The notes beneath the pieces were generated by a model, which ran no database searches, had not been told where the DNA came from, and saw only the letters and a program-made list of their open reading frames with translations. Below are positions 10,284 through 22,492 of a stretch of 64,000 nucleotides of DNA, piece after piece. This DNA is from Mantamonas sphyraenae (lineage: Eukaryota > CRuMs > Mantamonadidae), in contig JAPMXV010000011.1 of NCBI GenBank assembly GCA_026936335.1, forward strand, positions 62,001 to 126,000, read 5' to 3'. Both the position numbers and the translations under genes were made by a program. The first letter of the stretch is position 1. Every line of letters starts with the position of its first letter.

Positions 10284-12053
10284 ATGGTGGGTCGACTTTG
10301 ACAATTGAACGTGGAGTGTGTGTCACACAGGCACACAGACACAAGAAACAAGAAAGACAAGTGCTGACACAAGCACGCATGTGCTTTTTTGGGGGGACGG
10401 GCGACGGTTCATTTCCGTCTGGCGCACACACACACACCACACACACACAGACGGACACAGGCAAACAAGCATCCAACCAGGACGTGGACTACACGGCCAT
10501 TGTGGCAGAGGCCATCCCGCAGAATAAGGAACTGGCTTCGCAGGTGCGTTTTTAGGGGCGTCGATCCGACGCGCGCGCGTTTCCCCTCTTCGATTCCGGC
10601 GGAAGCGACGAGCTGAGCCACTGACGCCGAGGTTGGGATCCACACACATGTGCTGTCATGTGTGCCACACACGCATACAAACATGCATCGCACAGGGGAA
10701 CTACCAGGATGCGATCGACAACCTGTTTGCGCTGGAAAAGAAGACCCGCATGGTGAGTTGCAACAATTCCACGTGCCGATTCCACACAGACCCGGCAGCT
10801 GACACACACACACACACGCCTGTTCTCTCTTTGGCACGCATTGCATGCAGTCGGACGACGGCGAAAACACAGAGAAGCTGTGTGTGGCCATTGTGGAGAT
10901 CTGCTACGAACTGAAGGAGTGGAAACTGCTGCAGGAGCAGGTGACACTGATCAGCAAGCGACGCGGCCAGCTCAAGCGTGCGCTGACGGCAGTGGTGCAA
11001 AAGACAATGACGTACCTGGACGAGACACCCGACGAAGAGACCAAGTTTGAGGTGATCGACACGTTGCTGCTTGTGACGGCAGGCAAGATCCATGTAGAGA
11101 ACGAGCGTGCGCGGCTGACGCGCATGGTGGTGGACAAGAAGGAGGCGGAGGGGGACGTGGAGGAGGCGTGCAAGCTTATCCAGGAGGTGCAGGTGGAGAC
11201 ATTTGGCTCCATGGACCGCAAGGAGAAGACACAGTACATTCTGGAGCAGATGCGCTTGACGCTGGCAATCAAGGATTACGTGCGCACACAGATCCTCAGC
11301 CGCAAGGTGAGCAAGAGTGTGTTTGACATGGAGGACTTTCAGGATGAGAAGGTGCAGTACTACGGCTACATGACGCGCTTCTATGCACACGAGAAGGAGT
11401 ACCTGGAAATGTGCAGGTGTGCACAGGCCATCTACGGCACACCCATGGTGGCAGAGGACAAGGATAAGCGCCAGGAGGCACTGAGGGACATTGTGATGTA
11501 CCTTGTGTTGACGCCACACGGCAACGAACGCCAGGATCTGTTGCACCGCACGCAGCAGGACAAGAACATGGAGGAGCTGCCGCTGTACCTGGACCTGCTG
11601 CGTCTGTTTACCACGGAGGAATTGATGAAGTGGCCCGAGGTGGATGCCACGTACGATGCGGAGTTCAAGTCGCGTGCGGTGTTCCAGGACAGCGAAGAGG
11701 ACACGGGCGAGTCGCGTTACTCCGATTTCAGCCGGCGGGTGGTGGAGCACAACATCCGTGTGTTGGCCAAGTACTACGGACGCATCAGCCTGTCACGCAT
11801 GGCCACGCTGCTCAATGTGGACGAGGCCACCGCGGAGAAGAACCTGTGTGAGGAGATTGTCAAGGGGGTGGTCAGCGGCAAGATCGACCGTCCCGCAGGC
11901 GTGGTCACCTTTAGCAGCAACCGCAACGCAAGCGCCGTGCTGCACGACTGGAGCAGCGACATTGGCGAGCTGCTCACCCTGGTCGAGCGCACTTGCCACC
12001 TCATCCACAAGGAGCAAATGGTGCACAGCGTGCTTGTCGACGGGGACAACTAG
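10284..12053 (+). CDS. RPN5: 26S proteasome lid subunit Rpn5 (PSMD12)
   Basis: Proposed exons are 10284-10286 (only the ATG), 10451-10543, 10696-10752 and 10851-12053, for 451 residues (human 456). The spliced start is MTDTGKQASNQDVDYTAI. The body has the TPR-like helical repeats of Rpn5 (KRRGQLKRALTAVVQKTM, QYILEQMRLTLAIKDY) and a C-terminal PCI domain with GRISLSRMATLLNVDEATAE. It closes with the expected final helix around HKEQMVHSV. It is a structural subunit of the regulatory-particle lid. The first exon is inferred: an ATG followed at once by a GTGGGT donor, with phase matching the acceptor at 10450. The alternative, an in-frame ATG at 10379, would translate a CA repeat. Only 84 bp separate it from the divergent oxidase gene. 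Confidence 0.9.
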
Positions 12054-12156
12054 AGGGAAGACACAGGAAACACAAGAGCAATGCAAGAATTTTTGGTTTG
12101 GAGGCATCTCTGTGTGTTCCGGGCAGGCGTGGGCGCAGGCAAGAAAACACTTTTCC

Positions 12157-12327
12157 ATGTCGACGAAGCGAGAGCGATCTTTGTCGTTGACCTTTGAGCC
12201 GCCTGCGGCCAAGCGATCCATGGTGGACACCATGGAAGATGATCTGGACTCGCTCCTGGACACGGAGCTGAGCTTTGAAACGACGGGTGTGCGAGCCGAA
12301 TTCGATGCGCTCTTGAGCAACACTGTA

Positions 12328-12362
<35 letters not shown>

Positions 12363-14190
12363 CGCGGCAAAGATGGCCAGCACAGCAGCACAGGCTGCTA
12401 TGGAGTGGGGCTCGGTGCAGCCGCTCAACGACATGTACATGGGCTTTGACGACGCTATGGTTTCCTCGCCGGTTGTCGAAAGCAAGATTCAGCCTGAAGA
12501 GACCAAGCCCAGCGACGCAGCCCACAAGAAGCGCACGAGCAAGAGCACGCGCCGCCGTGCAACCTCATCCAAGAACACCGCCGCCTCTCGCCGTGCGAGC
12601 CAGAGTGATGCCCAGGGTACGTTGCTTCGAGGGCACAGAACCTCCAAAAACGGCTGCCGGACCCCCGTTTTTTTCCACCTCCCGTTTTTTTTCGCGGGAT
12701 TTCGCCGCCCGTTTTCCCACACCCGTCCGATGCATGGAGGCGTGGACACGGACCATGGGTGCATGCAACAGACGCGCGTGTGTGTTGGCCAGCGCTTGCG
12801 TGGCCGTGAAGCGTGCATGGCGGTCTGCATGGAGAGAAAGGGCCGTGGGAGGGCGTGGGAAAAGGCTCGAAAAAGGAACCTGAAAATCTGGAACCATCGC
12901 TCACACTGTCCACTCACCTCTCTCTCTCGCTCTCACACACACGCAGATCCGGAAAAGGCCAACGTGACGCTGGCATGGAACTGCCTGAGCGAGGTGCAGC
13001 TGCCGAGTGACGAGGCGTTCCTGCTGTCGCTGGACGACGAGGAGCCGCTGAGTAGCGACGCGTACATCAAGCAGCGGGGAGCGTCGTTTGACGCGTATCT
13101 GAGCCAGGCGGACCTGCACAAGCCGCTGGCCATTGTGGGGCGCTTTGAGCGCGACCGTGTGAACGAGTCAACGGGCAAGGAATGGCAGTCGTGGAGCAGC
13201 AACGTGAACTGCTCCGTGTTGCCGGCCAGCAGGGAGGACAAGGCCACCAAGATCACGTTTGACCGCGCCGGACGTGGTCCCAAGTACTGGAGCGAACCCA
13301 AGGAGGGCGAGCTGCCTGCGAGCCTGAACCGCAAGAAGATCCGGGACGACAATGTGTCGATTGCCACGCGCTACGTGGGCTTCTCGGAGAAGCCGAGCGA
13401 GGTGTCGTACGCGGACTTTAAGGCGACGCTGTACTACAACGAGCACGGGGAGGCGACGACGCGAGGCATGGGCAGGAGTGCACAGATGGTGTACTTGCTT
13501 GTGCCGGCCCACGTGTCGACCATTGGCGTGGACGACATGAGCCACCTGTACAGTCTGCTTTCCACTCGTCTGGCCGCCATGCTGTCGAGCTGCACCAGTG
13601 CCCCCGAGGTGTTTGGCACACGCCAAAACGCAGGTGGGCGACGCAAGCAGGCCGCCTCGGCCTCTGCTGCTGCTGGTGGTGCTTCCAAGGCAAGCAGTGC
13701 GTCCAAGAGCAGTGGTAGCAGCAGTGGTAGCAGCACGCAGTCAAGGCGCAGCGCATCCAAGCGTGCACAGGCCAAGAAGCAAGAGGTGCAGCTGCAGGTG
13801 GACACGACGCCCGTGTTCAACACGGCGGAGAGCAACGCACAGGCAATGAGCCTGGAGAGCGCGGCAGCAGCGGCGGCCGTGTCTGCGTCGTCCCCTCCTG
13901 CCGAGTACCTGCGTGTAGCGGCCATGCAGGCAGCCGTGGAGAGCGAGCGTCGCTTTGACTTTGCGCTGGAGGGCCAGCAGATGCGACACCAGGCCGAAGA
14001 CGTGGCCAGCGTCATCAGCGCAGGCTCCAGCATGTTTGGCGACGACCTGTTTGATCTGGAAACCGAGTCGGTGGCCTCGTCGGGCTCCATGCTCGCCGAC
14101 CTTTCCCTGGCCCAGCTGAGCTTCCAGGACACCATGCAGCAGCCAGTCGACCTCGAGAGCTTTTTCAACAACTGGGACGACATGGAGTAG
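12157..14190 (+). CDS. Orphan nuclear-type protein, possible transcription factor
   Basis: Exons 12157-12616 and 12947-14190 (intron 12617-12946) give 567 residues. I do not recognise it. Seen: an acidic N-terminal patch (MEDDLDSLLDTELSFE), a poly-Ser/Asn tract, a basic Lys/Arg/Ser-rich segment (about 125-150) that could be a nuclear signal, and then a compact, compositionally normal region of about 220 residues starting at TLAWNCLSEVQLPSDE. That region holds GRGPKYW and RYVGFSEKPSEVSYADF, followed by Ala/Ser-rich linker and a second acidic, Leu-rich tail (DLFDLETESVASS). A globular core flanked by two acidic Leu-containing patches suggests a DNA-binding protein with activation regions, but this is inference. 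The 330-nt intron is a multiple of three and stop-free, so retention would insert 110 residues. Its gap to Rpn5 is 103 bp, same strand. Confidence 0.75.
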
Positions 14191-14253
14191 TGTGCCACCA
14201 TGCATGTGTTGCATGTCGGATGAGAGAGAAAGAGAGAGAAGCAATCAGAGGCA

Positions 14254-17050
14254 ATGGACACATCATGCTCTTCACCGCCATCCTTCGCAACCAAACACCC
14301 TCTTGACACCGACCACATGAGCGAGGAACCCGAACAACAAGTGCAACCGGCTCCGGCGGACGAGGACATCTTGTCCGAGATCTCTGGTCCCACTGTGTCC
14401 CCTCCTACAGAGGCATACGACAACGCGGGTCTGTCGCCGCCCTCGTCGTCTGCGGCCGGCGCCTCGAGCGCGGCTGCAAGCGGTGCTGGCGCAGCCGCCG
14501 CCTCCTCCTCCTCCTCCTCTGCCTCCAACGACGCAGAGGCGGGCTCGAGCAGTGCTGGGGTAGGTTCTTGCCATGGGTTCCGTTCCATGGGGGTGTGATT
14601 TGGTGGCAAGCAACAACGGCACAGCACACACACACACTCTCTCTCACACACACACTCACTGACACACTCACTCACTCACTCTCTCACTTTATCCACAGGA
14701 AACCGACGAACAACCCATCATGGACGAGGCAGCCGAGGAAGGCGAAGAGACGCTGCCCGAGGCGATGTTGGACCGCTCGCAATGGGTAAGCCGCCCTCTT
14801 CCTTTTTTTGCTTTTCGTCCCACGATTTTGCCTGTGGCTGACACACAACACACACGCACGATTGGTCCATGCGATGTGCCACCCCGCCCACAGCTTGCCA
14901 CGGCCATGCGCAGGCACCCGGATATTCTGGAGCTGCGTGAGCGCCTGCGTCCGTTTTCGGGCGTCGAGTCGTTTGGACGCAAGGTCAACGCGGGACGCAC
15001 CGAAACCAAGGATGTGCTCAGCCGCGAGCTGCTCATCCAGCTGATCATGAGCTACCTCGACAAGGAGGGTCTGCCCAAGACGGTGTCCAGCATCGAGGAG
15101 GAGACCAAGCTCAGCTGTACGTGTGTCCCTGCGCTCTACACACGCCCGTTTGATTGGCCCTCTCTTTTTGCTTTTCCTGACACACCCAGTCATCCACCCG
15201 CACACCCACACACAGACAACCCGCCCCCGTTTGTCACCGAGACGCCGCTGTTGACTCTGCTGCGTATGGGCATCAAGGACAACTCACAGGTAAGCTGCGT
15301 GCGAGTGTGCGTCCTCATGCAAACGGCCCCTCCCGGGCAAACGTCCACTCACACAGCGCGCCCGCGGTTCCCAGATTCACGAAATCCCTCCCGAGGACGA
15401 AATCGACCAGAGTGCAGACCCCGAAGTGCCTGCCCAGTACGAACAGTTTGGCAGTGCTGAAGACGATGGTATGTGTGTGACGCAAACACCGTAGCATGGC
15501 TGTGTGCCGAATGGGAGGCTGGCGTGTGTTGCACCCGCCTCGTTCACGCACTCACACACTCTCACACACTCTCTCACACGCACTCAACCCCCACAGACGA
15601 GGTCGACCTGGGCTACGACGTCAACATCTGGGACGAGGTGGAAGACACAGACGACAACGTGGTGGAGGTGGAGCGTTTCAACGACTCGTCTGGCTCGTCG
15701 ATGGTGCTTGCAGCGACGCTGAACAAGCTTGTGCAGAAGCTGACTGCGCCAGAGTTGCACGACATGAAGTACATGCGCACCTTCCTGGCGACGTACCAGT
15801 CGTTCACCACACCGGAGAAGCTGCTGAACAAGCTCATCCAAAGGTACCACGTGCCGCGCATGCCCGACATGGACGAGGACGAGTGGCGCAACAACTACCA
15901 GCGCACCATCCAGCTGCGCGTGTGCAACGTGCTCAAGAACTGGATTGAGAAGCACTTTAACGACTTCAACGAGAAGATGTTTACCCAGATCAACAACTTT
16001 GTCGACAACACCCTCTCGCGCGAGGGCAACGCACCCCTCGGTCGCCAGCTGCGCAACATCATCACGCGCAAGCAGGACAAGAGTGCACAATCGCGTACGT
16101 GTCGTGTCCCCGTGTCCCATTGAGAAGAGGAGAGGGAGAGGCATTGAAAAGAGAAGAACGATTAGAGGGAGTGATAGAGGACAGAGGGAGAGCCAACCAT
16201 TCCTGCCCCGCACTCACTCACACACTCACTCACACGCACTCTCTCACACACACATACACACGCAGAGGCCAACCTTATGGTGGAGGACACGACTATGATG
16301 CCGGACCCCAAGGTGCCCAAGAACATTTTCTCGCCGTCGCTGGCCATTGCGGACATCGATGAGGAAGAGGTGGCTCGCCAGATGACCCTGCTGGAGTTTG
16401 AGTACTTCCAGCGCGTGGAGTCGTCCGAGTTCCTCAACTTGGCCTGGGAAAAGGCACGCCTGAAGCACCGTGCACCCAACCTGGTCTTTGTCAACGAGTA
16501 CTCGGCCAACTTTAGCAACTGGGTGGCCAAGCAGATCCTGGAAAACTTTGCCGTCAAGGGCAAGGCCAAGCTGTACTCTCGCTTCCTCAAGATCACCGAT
16601 CTGCTCCTGAACAACTACCACAACTACATGACGGCCATGCACATCTACAAGGCCCTCACGCACGAGACTGTCGCTGCCGTCATCCCGCCTAGCGAGCTGT
16701 CCTCGCGCAAGGACAAGGAGATGTTCAACGAGCTTGACACGTACTTCAGCCCCAGCGGCCAGAAGGGCGAGTACAAGCAGCTCATTGCGTCGTCGGAGCC
16801 CCCTTGCATCCTGGCCCTTCAGGTTTCTCTTGCCGAGCTCAAGGACATCGAGGAGATGCAGCCCGACTTTACCAACAACCTCATCAACTTTGACAAGCGC
16901 CGCCAGATGTACAACATCATCAACACCGTCAACCAGTTCCAGACACGCACCTACAACCTGGCTCCCATCTACCAGATCCAGCAGATCCTCAAGCGCATGC
17001 CCGTCATCACCGACGTCGAGCTGCAGGAGCTCGCCGGCGGCATTCAGTGA
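14254..17050 (+). CDS. Ras guanine nucleotide exchange factor with LisH motif
   Basis: Seven exons: 14254-14559, 14699-14785, 14894-15116, 15216-15289, 15375-15468, 15597-16094 and 16266-17050, for 688 residues; all junction phases agree. The N-terminus is Ala/Ser-rich and low complexity. A LisH-type helix pair follows in exon 3 (RELLIQLIMSYLDKEGLPKT), likely for dimerisation. Exon 6 carries the Ras exchanger motif (REM) domain (LVQKLTAPELHDMKYMRTFL). Exon 7 carries the CDC25 catalytic domain, starting near ADIDEEEVARQMTLLEFEYF and including NLVFVNEYSANFSNWVAKQI. LisH plus RasGEF is a familiar layout in Dictyostelium and other amoebae. It would activate a Ras-family GTPase. The short acidic exons 4-6 form the linker. 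Confidence 0.92.
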
Positions 17051-17122
17051 GCGAGTGACTTTGGCTGGACATCGCTCGAATGCACACAATGGCTTTGTTG
17101 TCACCCCCTTCCCCTCCGTTCC

Positions 17123-18100
17123 CTACCTGCCATGTCTCACGCGAGCTCGTTTCCTGTCGGGTTGCTCGCCGTCGTCGTCGTCGTCGTCGTCGTCGTCGCT
17201 GTTGAGTTCCACCTCGATGTAATTCTCTCGCTTCCGTGTGTCCTTTCCCCCCCTCGTTCTGGTGCTGGTGCGTGGCCGCGTCTTGATTGGTGTCCCATTG
17301 GACGTGACCAGCTGCACCTCCTCGTCGTCTTCCGAGTCAGACACGACAATGGCGGTTCCGTCGTCTGCCACGCGTTCCACAACCACAGAGTCCTCCTTCT
17401 TCATCCGCTTCTGCTCTACATCCTGCTCCTGCTTCACGTTGCCTGTATGTGTCTGTGGCTCCTGTTTGGCCCTTTCCGGTGTGTGGTGCTTCCCCTGTGT
17501 GTCATTGTTTGTTGTGTCTCCTGTGTCTTCCGGCTGTGCGTCGTTCTGCTCGTCTTCCTGCTTGGGCGTCGTCGTTTCCCCTCGGAACGCCTTTTGCACT
17601 ACATCCCAGCTACCCCACTCGGGCAAGGGATACCTGCGGCTTGCGTAATAGCGCATCATCACGCCCAGCAGTGGAAGACGTTGTGTCTTTGTCGCCACAT
17701 ACTGTGCCAGTCCCACCTCATGGCACTCGTTGACCAGCTGCTGCATCATCTTGCGTGCCCCTCCATCCACTGCCACATCCAGAAACTCGAGATAGCGGCC
17801 ATAGGCGAGGCGAGAGCCAAAGAGCTCCAGCTCGCGTTCGCTGTAGTGGTCGCGGATCATGTCCACAATGTGCGGAATGGTGATGACACACTTCAAGGCT
17901 TCGGCGGGCGTACAGTCGAACCACCGCGGCAGCGGGAAGCCGTTTGCTTTGTAAAAGGCGGCCAGTTTGCTGGCCAGGGCGCGGGCCTGGTTCGACGACC
18001 GCGTCAGAATCCAGTCAAAGAGACCCAGCTGCGTGCACAGATGAGGCATGGTGCGCAGCTCGACATCCAACTCGTGTGCAGTCATGTCGTCTACGTTTCC

Positions 18101-18135
<35 letters not shown>

Positions 18136-18847
18136 CTGTCTCCACAAACGGACGTTCACGGGTGCTGTTCCTGATCACCGAGCGAAGCAGCACAAAATGA
18201 GTGTACGCCTCCTGGTTCTGGAAATAGAATCGTCCATAGCGTCGCCAATTACCACGCGCAGCATTCTCTGCCATTGCATACGTCTCACTCTCCGGGTTGA
18301 CAGGCTGGTCGAGCAAAGAGGTAAAGTGAGCGCTGCGAGTCGCGTTGCTCTCGAGCCTTCCTTCGTCGTCCTCCACCTCGCCGCCGTCCTCGCCTGCATG
18401 CATGCCATGCCCACGTTTCCCACTTGCACCCAAGCCATGTGTGCGTGTGTTGCGTGCGCTGGTAACCGCATGCTGCTGCTGCTGCTGCGAGTGTCGTGTT
18501 TGTTGGTCCCAGCCGAGGGAGTCGACTTCCTTCGCTTGCCAGTCGTCACGCAAAGAGTCAAACATGCCCTTGCGCACACACTGCACGTGGTTCGGCCCAA
18601 AATCGTCCACCTCCCAATTCAACGAGCGCATGCGCAGTCGTACCGCATCCCTCCACGTGGGATAGCACGGGTGTTGATGTCGCACCCTCAGCACAGAGTC
18701 GGGCTGAGACAGCACCACCTCTCGCAGTTCGCTCCAATATTCCCGCCACTCCTCCTGCTCATACACGCCATTCTTGGGCTTCACCGTGACCCCTTGGTCC
18801 GTGTCTGCAAACGCATGGTCCAGCCTGTTGTCCCTGCTGGAGGACAT
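17123..18847 (-). CDS. Orphan acidic-tailed protein
   Basis: A single open frame of 574 residues from ATG 18847. I do not recognise the family. Residues 1-85 are ordinary globular sequence (EEWREYWSELREVVLSQ, NHVQCVRKGMFDSLRDDW). They are followed by a Gln/His linker and a second helical-looking region (YGRFYFQNQEAYTHFVLLRS, then LGLFDWILTRSSNQARALAS and IPHIVDMIRDHYSERELELF). The last 150 residues are disordered and charged, with a poly-Asp run and a basic end (RKRARVRHGR) that resembles a nuclear signal. The frame stays open further upstream, but that would overlap the divergent ankyrin gene. No introns are apparent. Confidence 0.7.
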
Positions 18848-18958
18848 GGCTGACGGGGTGTCTCTGGAGGCGTGTGTGGGTGTTGCTTGTGTGGGACTGA
18901 GTTCCTGCTGGCGCCGCAAGCGCAGCCACATCTTTTTTCTCCTTTTTCTTTGGACATC

Positions 18959-19732
18959 ATGAGCAGCAGCAGCAGCAGCTCCAGCAACGACCAACAGGAC
19001 GACGTGGTCATCGATGGCACCACCGATCTCGACTACACGCAGGAAGAAGGCCAGGAGGGCGCCACACCGGAAGAGATTGTCCGCAACGCAGCCAAGGCTG
19101 GCAACGCAGAGCTCCTGGCAGCCTCTCTCAACGCCGACCTGGACATCAACCAAGCAGACGGCGCAGGCGTCACTGCTCTCCACTACGGGTAGGTGCCCAT
19201 GTCCTGGAAACATGGCACACAAGCGCAAAGGGGAATGAGCAAATGATTTGACACAAAAGACACACGCCCCCTCTCTCTCGCCTCCCTTTTCCTCCCCTTT
19301 TGCCCCCACAGCGCTTACTCGGGCGACAAGGCCACCCTGGAGACCCTCCTGTCCAGTGCTCTGGCCATCGATCTCAACAAGCGCACCGGCCTGGAGGCAC
19401 AGACAGCGTTGCATCTGGTGGGTTGTGTGTGTGGGGAGGAGAGAGAGAAGGGGGCGGTGGTTGAATGGGACTGACAAGACGCCGGTGCCACGCAGGCGGT
19501 GATGAGCAACAACCCGGACATGGTGGATTTGCTGCTGGCAGCGGGAGCCAAGCCAGGTCTGATGGATAAGAATGGCAAAACCCCAGCGGATTTGGCCCTA
19601 AAGGTCAACGAACAGATGTACACGGCCCTCAAGGGTGCCTCGGCCGCCGCCAAGGTGTCCATGGACGATCTTGCGTCCGACAGTGACGAGGATGAGGATT
19701 GGGATGGGGAGGAGGAACCCGAGGAGAGTTGA
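18959..19732 (+). CDS. Small ankyrin-repeat protein
   Basis: Exons 18959-19188, 19312-19417 and 19496-19732 (introns 19189-19311 and 19418-19495) give 190 residues. After a Ser-rich start and an acidic patch, about three ankyrin repeats are visible: GNAELLAASLNADLDINQAD, TALHYGAYSGDKATLETLLS and TALHLAVMSNNPDMVDLLLA followed by GAKPGLMDKNGKTPADLA. The tail is very acidic (SDSDEDEDWDGEEE). The size and acidic tail recall the ribosomal-protein chaperone Yar1, but the sequence alone does not decide this. The start is 111 bp from the divergent orphan gene. Confidence 0.85.
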
Positions 19733-19784
19733 ATGAAACTGAGTAAAAAATGCGGGATGGCAGCAACAACAAACACAAAAGACG

Positions 19785-22473
19785 ATGGTGCGTTGCAACG
19801 CATCCCACATGAAAACATGCCGCATGCCACGTGCCACGTGCCTTTGTGCCTGTTACCCATCCTACCCCACTCACTCACTCACTCACTCACTCACTCACTC
19901 ACTGTGTTTACACTGCCCACGTGGTTTGCAGACAAAGTCGCTGTTTGATTCGGACGACGACGTTGAACTCAAGGTGAACCCGTCGTTCGCCAAGCGGTAC
20001 GAGCACCGCAAGCGACGCGAGGACATGAGCAACCGTACGTGAGCAATGTGAGAGACCACAGCATGAAGATGAAGTGGGGGGGCGGGGAAGATGCATGCGG
20101 GGCAGCGGGGGAGGGGGGGGCAGACGGACGGACGGACTGCAGGCGAAAACATGCGCTGACTCAGGAACTCACTTTCCGCCCGTCGTGGGGAGCAGTGAAG
20201 GCAAAGCAGAAGGAACTGGAAGAGGACGAGGGATCGTCGTCGGAAGAGGAGGACGAGGATGCGTTGCTGTTGACACCCAAGGTGGAGCAGGACATCCTCA
20301 AGACGATTTCGTTGATCAAAGCCAAGGACAAGCGCATCTACGACAAGGACACCAGCTTCTTTGACGACAAAATGCTGCAACAGTTGGAAGCCACCAAGAA
20401 GGCACGAGCCAAGGCCAAATCCAAGGACCGGGCGTTGACGTTGAAGGACTACGAACGGGAACAGCTGCTGGCACACGGCGCAGAGGCGTTGGCCATCGAC
20501 GACGAAGATGCAGCCAACCAGGCACCCAGCAAGATGACACACGTGCAGGAACAGGCGGCGTTGAAAAAGGCGTTTCTTCAGAGTGCAGAGGAGATGTTGG
20601 ATGTGGATGATGATGATGATGGTGGTGGTGGCGGCGGTGACGACGGGTTGCGACTGCGGCCCAAAACACAAGCAGAGCTGGATGCAGAGGAGAAGGAGTA
20701 CCAACGGTTCATCACCGACGAAATGTCCAAGGAGAAGTTGGAACAGGTGGACGAGTTGCACACGCTGCGTCGCTACTGGAACGACGATGGCCTGGACAAG
20801 AACGAACGCTTCCTGCGCGATTACATCCTGCAACGACGATGGATCGACCGCGACGAACAGCGGGAAGAGTATGGTCGTGACGAGGACGGCGACGATGATG
20901 GCGATGATGGCGATGGGGACCATGAGAGGCACGTGTTGACCTCGCTGGTGGATGAGGAGGACGAGGCCTACGAGGAGCAAGCAGACAGGTTTGAACAGGC
21001 GTACAACTTTCGACACGAAGAGGAGGGTGCGGATCAGTTGATGACGTACCCACGCATCATTGAAGACTCTGTGCGACAGAAGCCCGACAAGAGGAAGAAG
21101 AAGAGGAAGGAGGTGGCGGAGCGCAAGGCCAGGGAGCGTGCGCAGAAGGAGGAGGAGATGAAGAGGCTGAAAAAGGTCAAGCAGAAGGAAATCATGGATC
21201 GACTCAAGACCATCCAGAAGATCACTGGCAACGAGGCCGTCGGTCTGGAGAACATTGATCTGGAAGGCGAGTTTGACCCCGAGGCATACGATCAGCAGAT
21301 GCAGCAGGTGTTCAACGATGAGTACTTTGAGCAGGGTGAGGACGATGAGGAGAAGCCCACCTGGGACGACGACCTGCTGGACGACGTCAACTACCCGGAG
21401 GACGATCAAGACGACGACGGCGATGCAACGGGTGGGTTCGGCGCTTGGCAAGAGGAACAGGACGACCAAGGTTGGTATGGCGACGATGGCAACGGGCAGG
21501 GTGAGGAGGACGAGGAGGACGAGGGGCAGCAGCAGCAGAGGGGACGCAGTAGCACAACTCTGCACGCCGTAGTGTGCAGGAGCAGATCATGGCGGAAACG
21601 AGTGGGGAGGGAGGAGCACGACGACGAGGCAGGCGCAAGAAGGGCTTTGACCCAGGACGGTACATGGAAGAGTTTTACGCGCTGGACTATGAGGACATGA
21701 TTGGAGATCTGCCGACGCGGTTCAAGTACCGCGAGGTCAAACCGAACGACTATGGCCTGAGCACAGAGGAGATCCTGCTGGCAGACGACAAGGAGCTCAA
21801 CTCGTACGTGCCAATGAAGAAGCTGGCGCCGTACGGAGGCAAGGAGTACCGTCCCAAGCGATCGCATCGCCCGAAAGTGCGCGTGCCGCGGGCTGGCGAG
21901 GGAGCGCAGCAGCACACACAGCAGCCTCAAGGGAAAGATAAGAAGAGGAAGAAGGGCAAGAAGGGGAGCAAGGCTGGAGAGGACGACAGGGAAGAGGAGG
22001 AACTGCAAGCAGAAGAAGCAAGGATGGAGGTGGAGAGCAAGAAGGAGAGCAAGAAGGAGAAGAAGCAGAAGAAAGGAAAGAAGAAGAAGGACGAGGAGGA
22101 GGAAGAGGAGGAGGAGGGGATGGTACAGGAGGAAGATGGCGACAAGAAGAAGCGAAAGAGGAAGAGGAAGAGGAAACGCAAGCGCAACAAGGGCGGGGAT
22201 GGTGGGGAAGAGAGCAGCGACGATGATGATGGAGGGGATGACCAGGAAGAGGCGACGACTTCATCATCATCGTCGTCGTCATCGTCAGGCAAGAAAGTGA
22301 AGCAGGAGAAGAAGAAGAGGAAGAAGCAGGGTGATTCGTTGACCGACAGTGATTTCAAGGAGAAGCGGCTCAAGGCAAAGAAGAAGAAGGAAAAGAGAGA
22401 GGAGCACGAGGCGGTAGAAAAGGGTTTGTTGGGGAGCACTGTGGATGAGAGGCGAGCGGCATTGTACGAATGA
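19785..22473 (+). CDS. KRI1: Ribosome biogenesis factor Kri1 (one frame break)
   Basis: Proposed exons are 19785-19787 (ATG only), 19932-20034 and 20196-22473. The N-terminus reads [20 protein letters not shown] and continues [13 protein letters not shown], matching the family start ([20 protein letters not shown] in human). A family block lies at [20 protein letters not shown], and the C-terminal Kri1 domain reads [17 protein letters not shown] and [16 protein letters not shown]. Long acidic and Lys-rich tracts lie between and after. Kri1 works in the nucleolus in 40S subunit assembly. The frame breaks between about 21550 and 21590: the upstream frame turns into nonsense and the conserved domain resumes one frame over, consistent with one missing base. 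The second splice could also use other acceptors at 20122 or 20142. Only 52 bp separate it from the ankyrin gene upstream. Confidence 0.88.
19867..19903 (+). repeat. (CACT)n microsatellite in Kri1 intron 1
   Basis: About nine tandem CACT units lie inside the proposed first intron of the Kri1 gene, about 30 nt before the 3' splice site at 19931. Confidence 0.85.
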
Positions 22474-22492
22474 ATGACGTATGAGCGCATTC

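Noticed and set aside
12617-12946. Reading the 330-nt insert of the orphan nuclear gene as coding exon
   Set aside because: It has a GTACGT donor and a CACACGCAG acceptor and encodes Arg/His/Thr low-complexity sequence. Intron is more likely, though retention is noted as possible.
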